DNA from: Flavobacteriaceae bacterium
GTDB lineage: Bacteria; Bacteroidota; Bacteroidia; Flavobacteriales; Flavobacteriaceae
NCBI GenBank assembly: GCA_947457255.1
Contig: CANGUZ010000013.1
Location: 1 to 48,868 of the forward strand
Length of the DNA: 48,868 bases
Direction: 5' to 3'
Shown: positions 43,241 to 48,868 of the stretch, in pieces
Layout: the number at the start of each line of letters is the position of its first letter
Position numbering within the stretch: the stretch's first letter is position 1
Made by a program: the position numbers and the translations under genes
Notes under the pieces: model-generated
Databases searched by the model: none
What the model saw: only the letters and a program-made list of their open reading frames with translations
Told to the model about the DNA's origin: nothing

Positions 43241-43248
43241 TAACTTTG
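43241..43248 (+). promoter_or_regulatory. Possible -7 element for the DUF433/DUF5615 pair (TAACTTTG)
   Basis: TAACTTTG fits TAnnTTTG and lies 16 bases before the start at 43265. No well-spaced TTTG is seen. It suggests that the pair has its own promoter rather than depending on ddl. Confidence 0.45.
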
Positions 43249-43264
43249 TGAAAAATAAATTCTT

Positions 43265-43489
43265 ATGATTGATTACAAACAATATATTACTATAAATGCT
43301 GGAATCCGTTTTGGAAAACCAATCATAATTGGAACTAGAATTACTGTTTTTGATGTTTTGAATTGGTTAGCTAATGGAATGACTATAAATGAAATTATGG
43401 AAGATTTTCCTGAGCTTAATGAAAATCAAATAAAAGCTTGTCTTTCTTATGCAGCTGATAGGGAACATAATATTCAAATAGCATCGTGA
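43265..43489 (+). CDS. DUF433 antitoxin-like protein
   Basis: The 74-residue protein has the DUF433 pattern: ITINAGIRFGKPIIIGTRITVFDVLNWLANGMTINEIMEDFPELNENQIKACLSYA, read in pieces as a short beta hairpin (GKPIIIGTRI) followed by a winged-helix-like helical region. DUF433 proteins are the VapB-like partners of DUF5615 PIN-like toxins. Its stop overlaps the start of the partner (GTGA), the typical coupling of such pairs. It presumably neutralises the toxin and may autoregulate the promoter. Confidence 0.88.
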   Translation: MIDYKQYITINAGIRFGKPIIIGTRITVFDVLNWLANGMTINEIMEDFPELNENQIKACLSYAADREHNIQIAS

Positions 43490-43827
43490 AATTATTGTTC
43501 GACCAAAATATTTCTTTTAGAATAATTTCTAAAATTGCAACTCATTTTCCTGAAGCAAAACAAGTAAGGCAAATTGGAATTGAAGATTATTCAGATATTG
43601 AAATTTGGAAATTTGCTAAAGAGAATAATTTTACAATAGTAACCTTTGATGCGGATTTTTATGATTTATCAAACCTTAAAGGTCATCCTCCAAAAATAAT
43701 ATGGTTACGATTTGGAAATACTAAAACTGATTTTCTTTCGGAAATTATTTATTCAAAAAAATCAATTATTAACGACTTTATAAATGCAGATGAATACACT
43801 GAAATTGCTTGTTTAGAAATTAAATAA
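43486..43827 (+). CDS. DUF5615 PIN-like toxin candidate
   Basis: The 113-residue protein has a PIN-like fold: MKLLFDQNISFRI with D6, GIEDYSDIEIWKFAKENN and the acidic cluster TFDADFYDLS (D55, D57, D60), then PKIIWLRFGN. These residues are those expected to bind a divalent metal for RNase activity. It starts with GTG inside the DUF433 stop. Together they form a toxin-antitoxin-like module between ddl and coaD. Activity is predicted from the family only. Confidence 0.88.
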   Translation: MKLLFDQNISFRIISKIATHFPEAKQVRQIGIEDYSDIEIWKFAKENNFTIVTFDADFYDLSNLKGHPPKIIWLRFGNTKTDFLSEIIYSKKSIINDFINADEYTEIACLEIK

Positions 43828-43858
43828 TCAATATTTAGAACTATTAGAAATAACAAAA

Positions 43859-44323
43859 ATGAAAAAAGCAATATTCCCAGGTTCGTTTGACCCCATCACT
43901 CTAGGGCATTATGACATTATCAAAAGAAGCATTCCTTTGTTTGATGAAATCATTGTAGCTATTGGTGTCAATGCCGAAAAAAAATACATGTTCTCTTTAG
44001 ATGACAGAACTCGTTTTATAGAAGAAGCTTTCGCCGATGAACCAAAAGTGAGTGTGGTTACTTATGAAGGTTTAACTATTGATTTGTGCAAAAAACTAAA
44101 AGCCGATTTCATCCTTCGTGGACTTCGTAATCCTGCTGATTTTGAATTCGAAAAAGCCATAGCGCACACTAACAGACGTTTATCTAAAATTGAAACGGTG
44201 TTTTTATTAACGGCTGCAAATACTTCTTATATCAGTTCAAGTATTGTTCGAGATGTTATTAGAAATGGAGGTCAATATGAAATGTTGGTTCCTGAAGCCG
44301 TTAGAGTAAAAAACAAAAAGTAG
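43859..44323 (+). CDS. coaD: Phosphopantetheine adenylyltransferase
   Basis: The 154-residue enzyme starts with AIFPGSFDPITLGHYDIIKRS, containing the nucleotidyltransferase TxGH motif (T14-L-G-H17), and has FILRGLRNPADFEFEKAIAH and the ISSSIVRDV signature. It adenylates 4'-phosphopantetheine to dephospho-CoA, the penultimate step of CoA synthesis. Length is normal (about 150-165). It lies 31 bases after the toxin-like gene. Confidence 0.97.
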   Translation: MKKAIFPGSFDPITLGHYDIIKRSIPLFDEIIVAIGVNAEKKYMFSLDDRTRFIEEAFADEPKVSVVTYEGLTIDLCKKLKADFILRGLRNPADFEFEKAIAHTNRRLSKIETVFLLTAANTSYISSSIVRDVIRNGGQYEMLVPEAVRVKNKK

Positions 44324-44363
44324 AATTTAGTTTAAATAATACAAAAATAAAAGCCCTAAAACA

Positions 44364-44930
44364 ATGAGTATAGAAAGAGAATTAGAAAAACGAAGTGGAG
44401 GAAAATGTGAACTTTCTGGACTTACTAACGATTTAAAAGCATATCAAGTTTTACCAAAACGAAAAGGAGGAATTGATGAAACTATTTTAATAAATACAAC
44501 TTTCATCGACCAAATCGAAAATCCTGAAAAAATGGACACAAACCTTTGGCGATGCCTAAATGATAGCATGTGGAGCGAACATTTGCCTGTTCAAGTTGTT
44601 TCATGGCGAATGTTGAGTCGTTTACGCAATCATGAATTACTAGACCAAATGTATTTAGACGAGGACGCTTTAGCTTGGGCACAAGCAACTGGTGAAGGCG
44701 AAGCCGATGAAAATAAAATCATTCATCGCGATAGTAACGGAGTACTTTTAGAACATGGTGATTCAGTCGTTTTAATCAAAGATTTAAAAGTAAAAGGTTC
44801 CAGCATGGTTGCCAAGCAAGGCACTGCTGTTCGTAATATTAGACTAGACCACGAAAATGCGGACTACATTGAAGGAAGAGTTGATGGACAGCAAATTGTA
44901 ATCATCACTCAATACGTGAAGAAAATATAA
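44364..44930 (+). CDS. PhnA-domain protein
   Basis: The 188-residue protein starts with a degenerate zinc-ribbon-like part (SGGKCELSGL) and ends with the PhnA/YjdM domain: DSNGVLLEHGDSVVLIKDLKVKGSSMVAKQGTAVRNI and VDGQQIVIITQYVKK. Despite the old name (alkylphosphonate uptake protein), PhnA-domain proteins have no demonstrated role in phosphonate use. The middle region (about 50-115) contains LWRCLNDSMWSEH and is specific to this longer form. It is a cytoplasmic protein of unknown function. Confidence 0.85.
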   Translation: MSIERELEKRSGGKCELSGLTNDLKAYQVLPKRKGGIDETILINTTFIDQIENPEKMDTNLWRCLNDSMWSEHLPVQVVSWRMLSRLRNHELLDQMYLDEDALAWAQATGEGEADENKIIHRDSNGVLLEHGDSVVLIKDLKVKGSSMVAKQGTAVRNIRLDHENADYIEGRVDGQQIVIITQYVKKI

Positions 44931-45004
44931 ATATTATCTTTAGGTATTTCAACTCAAATTTACTTAATTTGAGAATTATATACTAACCAAATATATCGAA
45001 AATA

Positions 45005-46003
45005 ATGAAATCCTATTCTCTTCTAGAAATAAATGACATTTTAAAAGGTACTATTGTTGGACATACAAACCATAGTATTACTGCACCAGAACAATTAGAA
45101 ATGGCTTGTGAAACAGAAATTTCATTTATTGGAAACAAAAAATATGAAAAGCTTTGGGCAAATTCAAAAGCATGTGTAGCTGTTGTAAACGAGGATATTT
45201 CGATAGAACCAGGCGAGAATAAAGCGTTCATTAAAGTGAAAAATGCTGATTTGGCGATGTCGCAAATACTATCACTATTTGCTCCACCAACTCCCCTATT
45301 CCAAACTGATATTCATCCTACAGCTATTGTGGATAAAACGGCTGTTATTGGAAATGGAACTAGAATTGGTGCTGGAAGTTACATTGGCCCTAAGGTACAA
45401 CTAGCAGATAATGTGACAATATATCCAAATGTTACCATTCTTGACGAATGTACCGTTGGAAAAAATACGATAATTTGGTCTGGAACCGTAATTAGAGAAA
45501 GATGCCACGTTGGTTCGGATTGTATTTTTCATCCCAATGCTACAATTGGTGCAGACGGTTTTGGGTTTCGGCCTGATCCAGAAAGAGGATTAGTCAAGAT
45601 TCCTCAAATTGGAAATGTAATCATAGGAAATAATGTAGAAATTGGTGCCAATTCTTGTGTGGATAGAGGGAAATTCAGTTCTACGATTCTAGGTGATGGA
45701 TGTAAGATTGATAATCTGGTTCAGATTGGTCATAACAGCAAGCTAGGTCGTTTTTGTATCATGGCTGGAAATAGCGGATTGGCTGGTTCAGTAACTTTAG
45801 GCAACGGAGTAATTATTGGAGGAAGTGCCTCTATAAAAGATCATACAACTATAGGTGACGGAGCTATTGTAGGCGCTGGATCTGGGGTTACAGGAGATAT
45901 TCCAGCAGGAAAAGTAATGTTGGGTTACCCTGCTATTGAAGCTAGAGACGCATTAAAACAATGGGCTATTTTGAAACGATTAGTAAAAGAATCGTCAAAA
46001 TAG
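45005..46003 (+). CDS. lpxD: UDP-3-O-acylglucosamine N-acyltransferase
   Basis: The 332-residue protein has the N-terminal UDP-binding domain (about 1-100; EISFIGNKKYEKLW), a left-handed beta helix of hexapeptide repeats (AIVDKTAVIGNGTRIGAGSYIG onward) and the catalytic histidine in LVQIGHNSKLG. It adds the second acyl chain in lipid A synthesis, as expected for a Gram-negative cell. Residues 180-200 (GADGFGFRPDPERGLVKIPQIG) are typical of LpxD. It stands alone and ends at a strong hairpin shared with glyA. Confidence 0.95.
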   Translation: MKSYSLLEINDILKGTIVGHTNHSITAPEQLEMACETEISFIGNKKYEKLWANSKACVAVVNEDISIEPGENKAFIKVKNADLAMSQILSLFAPPTPLFQTDIHPTAIVDKTAVIGNGTRIGAGSYIGPKVQLADNVTIYPNVTILDECTVGKNTIIWSGTVIRERCHVGSDCIFHPNATIGADGFGFRPDPERGLVKIPQIGNVIIGNNVEIGANSCVDRGKFSSTILGDGCKIDNLVQIGHNSKLGRFCIMAGNSGLAGSVTLGNGVIIGGSASIKDHTTIGDGAIVGAGSGVTGDIPAGKVMLGYPAIEARDALKQWAILKRLVKESSK

Positions 46004-46024
46004 TAAAATTAACAACATCAAAAA

Positions 46025-46056
46025 AAATCCCTGTAAAATTGCTTTTACAGGGATTT
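46025..46056. terminator. Strong bidirectional terminator between lpxD and glyA
   Basis: AAATCCCTGTAAAA (46025-46038) and TTTTACAGGGATTT (46043-46056) form a perfect 14-base stem with the loop TTGC. T-rich sequence follows on the right (CGTTTT), and the left flank is A-rich, so it can terminate both convergent transcripts. Confidence 0.9.
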
Positions 46057-46076
46057 CGTTTTACTCAATATGAATC

Positions 46077-47351
46077 TTAGAAAACGAACATGGCTCTTTC
46101 TCCCATCATTTCGTTTACTTCATCGGCAACTTCTTCAATAATTGCTTCATTGGTATGGTTCATCAAAACTTTATCAATCAAGTTTACTATAGTTTCCATG
46201 TCCTCTTCAACTAAACCTCTAGTGGTAATGGCTGGAGTACCCACACGAATACCAGATGTAACAAATGGTGATTTATCATCAAACGGTACCATATTTTTAT
46301 TTACTGTAATTTCAGCTTTTACTAATGCGTTTTCAGCTTCTTTACCTGTAATGTTTTTATTTCGTAAATCAATTAGCATCATGTGATTATCAGTACCTCC
46401 AGATATTAAATCATATCCTCTTTTCATAAATGCAACTGCCATAGCTTTTGCATTTTTTTGTACTTGAACAGCATAATGAAAAAATTCATCACTCAAACAT
46501 TCACCAAATGCAACCGCTTTTGCAGCAATTATGTGCATTAAAGGACCACCTTGATTCCCAGGAAAAACAGCTAAATCTAATAAATTAGACATCATTCTTA
46601 ATTCGCCTTTTGGTGTAGTTAGTCCAAATGGATTTTCGAAATCTTTCCCCATTAAAATTAAACCTCCTCTAGGACCACGAAGGGTTTTATGAGTAGTTGT
46701 TGTAACGATATGACAATGAGGAATAGGATCATTCATCAACCCTTTAGCAATTAATCCAGAAGGGTGAGAAATATCAGCTAATAATAAAGCTCCAACAGAA
46801 TCTGCAATTTTTCTAAAACGTTCAAAATCCATATCACGACAGTAAGCTGATGCTCCTGCAATGATTAATTTTGGTTGTTCTTTAGTGGCGATTTCTTGAA
46901 TTTTATCATAATCAAATCTTCCTGTTTCTTTTTCAACACCATAAAAAGCTGGTGTATACAATCTGCCTGAAAAATTTACTGGAGAACCGTGTGTAAGATG
47001 CCCTCCGTGAGATAAATCGAAACCAAGTATTTTATCACCAGGTTTCAAACAAGCATGATACACAGCTGTATTGGCTTGTGAACCTGAGTGTGGCTGCACA
47101 TTAGCATATTCAGCTCCAAACAATTCTTTAGCTCTATCTATTGCTATTTGCTCTACTATATCTACCACTTCGCAACCACCATAATATCTTTTTCCGGGAT
47201 ATCCTTCAGCATATTTGTTAGTCAAGCAAGAACCTGCTGCTTCCATTACCTGATCACTGACAAAGTTTTCAGATGCTATAAGTTCTATTCCATGAATTTG
47301 TCTGTCTTGTTCTTCAAGAATTAAATTGAAGATTTGTTCGTCGTGTTGCAT
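46077..47351 (-). CDS. glyA: Serine hydroxymethyltransferase
   Basis: The 424-residue PLP enzyme has [10 protein letters not shown] near the start, [15 protein letters not shown], the Schiff-base lysine in [15 protein letters not shown], and [10 protein letters not shown]. It interconverts serine and glycine with tetrahydrofolate and supplies the methylene-tetrahydrofolate used by PanB. Length is normal. It is convergent with lpxD and divergent from the fumarylacetoacetase gene, with a 111-base region that holds both promoters. Confidence 0.97.
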   Translation of the reverse strand: MQHDEQIFNLILEEQDRQIHGIELIASENFVSDQVMEAAGSCLTNKYAEGYPGKRYYGGCEVVDIVEQIAIDRAKELFGAEYANVQPHSGSQANTAVYHACLKPGDKILGFDLSHGGHLTHGSPVNFSGRLYTPAFYGVEKETGRFDYDKIQEIATKEQPKLIIAGASAYCRDMDFERFRKIADSVGALLLADISHPSGLIAKGLMNDPIPHCHIVTTTTHKTLRGPRGGLILMGKDFENPFGLTTPKGELRMMSNLLDLAVFPGNQGGPLMHIIAAKAVAFGECLSDEFFHYAVQVQKNAKAMAVAFMKRGYDLISGGTDNHMMLIDLRNKNITGKEAENALVKAEITVNKNMVPFDDKSPFVTSGIRVGTPAITTRGLVEEDMETIVNLIDKVLMNHTNEAIIEEVADEVNEMMGERAMFVF

Positions 47352-47377
47352 TTTATAATTTTTAGTTAAAAACTATG

Positions 47378-47385
47378 CAAATTTA
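47378..47385 (-). promoter_or_regulatory. Possible -7 element for glyA (TAAATTTG)
   Basis: On the reverse strand TAAATTTG matches TAnnTTTG and lies 26 bases before the glyA start. The expected -33 TTTG at 19-base spacing is not present (GTCA there). It could still be the promoter with a weak -33. Confidence 0.5.
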
Positions 47386-47394
47386 CAAAAACAG

Positions 47395-47425
47395 TTTGGT
47401 AAATTGACATATAATGATATATTTG
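47395..47425 (+). promoter_or_regulatory. Bacteroidota promoter for the fumarylacetoacetase gene
   Basis: TTTG at 47395-47398 and TATATTTG at 47418-47425 are separated by exactly 19 bases, matching the consensus TTTG / 19 / TAnnTTTG of the Bacteroidota housekeeping sigma factor. The start codon follows 37 bases later. This is the cleanest promoter in the window and is useful as a phylum marker. Confidence 0.75.
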
Positions 47426-47462
47426 ATACAATGAATTTTCAACATAATATCAACATTAACTA

Positions 47463-48746
47463 ATGCCAATAACTGCCAATAATCCTAAAATAAAATCTTG
47501 GTTAGATGTACCAAAAAATAGTGATTTTCCTATACAAAATATCCCTTTTGGCGTATTTATTACAAAGGAAGACGTTATAACTATTGGCACTAGAATTGGA
47601 GATTATGCCATTGATTTAGGAGCCTTACAACAATTAAATTATTTCGACGGAATAGAACTGACAGATGATATGTTCATGCAAGACACTTTGAATGATTTCA
47701 TATCAGATGGAAAAAAAACTTGGAGATTGGTTAGAAATAGAATTTCTGCAATTTTTGAAAGCTCTAATCCTTTGTTAAGAGATAATAGTGAGCACAGAGA
47801 TATTATTGTTTGTAAAATAGAAGATGTAGAAATGCAACTGCCAGTTTTAATTGGTGATTATACTGATTTTTATTCCAGTAAAGAGCATGCTACTAATGTT
47901 GGAAAAATGTTTCGTGATGCTGAAAATCCTCTTTTAGCAAATTGGCTGCATATTCCTGTAGGATACCATGGCAGAAGTTCATCCATAATTCCGTCTGGAA
48001 TTCCGATACACAGACCCATGGGGCAAATGTTGCCAAGCGGAGAAACTACTCCTGTTTTTGGAGCTTCACGATCTATTGATTTTGAACTTGAAATGGGATT
48101 CATTACTACGGATGTAAATGTAATGGGCGAAAACATTCCTGTACATCAAGCAGAAGATTATATATTTGGAATGGTCTTACTAAATGATTGGAGTGCTCGA
48201 GATATTCAAAAATGGGAATACATTCCACTAGGGCCATTCTTAGCTAAAAATTTTGCGACATCAATTTCTCCTTGGATAGTTACTATGGACGCTCTAGAGC
48301 CTTTTAGAACTAAAGGACCGAAGCAAAATCCTAATCCGCTCCCGTATTTGCAACAAAATGGGAAGCATACATTTGATATCAATCTTGAAGTAGCTATTGC
48401 ACCCGAAAATGAAGAGCCTACAATTGTTTCAAATTCAAATTTTAAATATATGTACTGGTCTATGAGCCAGCAATTAGCACATCATACTTCAAATGGTTGC
48501 CGAATAAATTCAGGAGATTTAATGGGTTCAGGAACCGTTTCGGGACCTACTGCTTCCAGTTTTGGTTCTATGCTGGAATTATCTTGGGGCGGTAAAAACC
48601 CTATTAAATTAAAAAATGGTACCGAACGAAAATTCATCAACGATAATGATACCGTAATTTTTAAAGGATTTTGCAAAAAAAATGAAGTGAGAATTGGTTT
48701 TGGCGAAGTTTCAAATAAATTATTGCCGCCGTTTGTGAGGAAGTAA
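47463..48746 (+). CDS. fahA: Fumarylacetoacetase
   Basis: The 427-residue enzyme matches the full-length bacterial/eukaryotic form: N-terminal SH3-like domain (about 1-115; PFGVFITKEDVITIGTRIGDY), then the catalytic beta domain with YTDFYSSKEHATNVGKMFR, VGYHGRSSSIIPSG, metal-binding glutamates in FELEMGFIT and the aspartate in LLNDWSARDIQKWEY. It hydrolyses fumarylacetoacetate to fumarate and acetoacetate, the last step of tyrosine degradation. No other gene of that pathway is in the window. It has its own good promoter and a terminator-like hairpin. Confidence 0.96.
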   Translation: MPITANNPKIKSWLDVPKNSDFPIQNIPFGVFITKEDVITIGTRIGDYAIDLGALQQLNYFDGIELTDDMFMQDTLNDFISDGKKTWRLVRNRISAIFESSNPLLRDNSEHRDIIVCKIEDVEMQLPVLIGDYTDFYSSKEHATNVGKMFRDAENPLLANWLHIPVGYHGRSSSIIPSGIPIHRPMGQMLPSGETTPVFGASRSIDFELEMGFITTDVNVMGENIPVHQAEDYIFGMVLLNDWSARDIQKWEYIPLGPFLAKNFATSISPWIVTMDALEPFRTKGPKQNPNPLPYLQQNGKHTFDINLEVAIAPENEEPTIVSNSNFKYMYWSMSQQLAHHTSNGCRINSGDLMGSGTVSGPTASSFGSMLELSWGGKNPIKLKNGTERKFINDNDTVIFKGFCKKNEVRIGFGEVSNKLLPPFVRK

Positions 48747-48748
48747 GA

Positions 48749-48778
48749 ATAGGTTTATAATTACAATAAACTTATTTT
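48749..48778 (+). terminator. Terminator-like hairpin after fahA
   Basis: ATAGGTTTAT (48749-48758) pairs with ATAAACTTAT (48766-48775), 10 pairs with one G-T, around a 7-base loop, followed by TTT. It lies 3 bases after the stop codon. Confidence 0.5.
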
Positions 48779-48822
48779 AGATAACAAAAGTTAGCATTCC
48801 TAATAATCTAGCAGATAATAAT

Positions 48823-48868
48823 ATGAAAACAAAATTATACATCGGCACATTTCTTTTTGCTTTAGGAT
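48823..48868 (+). CDS. Partial CDS, probable exported protein (5' end only)
   Basis: An ATG at 48823 opens a frame that runs off the window end: MKTKLYIGTFLFALG. The basic start followed by a hydrophobic stretch looks like a signal peptide. It lies 76 bases after fahA. Nothing further can be said about the product. Confidence 0.5.
   Translation, partial: MKTKLYIGTFLFALG

Noticed and set aside
1..48868. Search for tRNA, rRNA, CRISPR arrays, insertion sequences and prophage genes
   Set aside because: I saw no cloverleaf-like GC-rich segment, no regular repeat-spacer array, and no transposase, integrase or phage structural motif.

Overview
The window comes from a low-GC member of the Bacteroidota and looks like a Flavobacterium or a close relative. 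The support is the AT-rich composition, promoter elements of the TTTG / TAnnTTTG type (clearest at 47395-47425), family-specific genes (DUF5723, DUF6799, a PASTA protein without a kinase), and GC-rich interspersed repeats of a kind I recall from flavobacterial genomes (993-1051, 7618-7662, 42145-42222). I see no tRNA, rRNA, CRISPR array or transposase.

Layout. 1-3.3 kb holds the tail of a histidine kinase, a 720-base stretch without genes, an exported hypothetical protein interrupted by a GC-rich repeat, and a reverse-strand pair (phytanoyl-CoA-dioxygenase-like enzyme plus sugar-isomerase-like TIM barrel). 3.6-24.5 kb is a block of stress and survival genes: two universal stress proteins, an AraC-type regulator, a hybrid kinase with a receiver-only partner, an AI-2E-family permease, Hsp20, a cupin plus an adaptor/ABC exporter set, a CbpA-like J protein, a triple-BON protein, an HMA metallochaperone-like protein, TspO, an MlaE/F/D lipid transporter, DUF6799, an Nramp transporter, an eRF1-like small protein, and a beta-CASP metallo-hydrolase with an ATP-cone nuclease-like protein. 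24.7-33.2 kb holds L-serine dehydratase, a complete urease operon (ureABCEFGD) with a NicO/UreH-type transporter, and a YeiH-family permease. 33.3-48.9 kb is mostly housekeeping: panB, two RluA-family pseudouridine synthases, DUF5723, a large hybrid kinase, PASTA, ddl, a DUF433/DUF5615 toxin-antitoxin-like pair, coaD, a PhnA-domain protein, lpxD, glyA and fumarylacetoacetase.

The main discovery is a shared promoter architecture across the stress block. Seven transcription units (usp 3689, hsp20 9193, dnaJ-like 13245, BON 14328, usp 15669, DUF6799 19987 and the reverse ATP-cone/MBL operon 24405) carry two or three 8-base elements of the form TNNTRTAA (best form TTATATAA, often followed by C). 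The elements are spaced 20-21 bases apart. In six of the seven units the last one lies exactly 22 bases before a -7-like element nAnnTTTR; in the first usp the gap is 20. I did not find this arrangement outside 3.5-24.5 kb. The right half of the element is better conserved than the left, so the elements behave as direct repeats, and a 21-base period is what AraC/XylS-type activators use. The block encodes one AraC-type regulator, directly behind the first such promoter, with an N-terminal region resembling a degenerate metal-binding HMA fold. I infer a dedicated stress or dormancy regulon that is functionally reminiscent of the mycobacterial DosR regulon. This is a reading of the sequence only and has not been tested.
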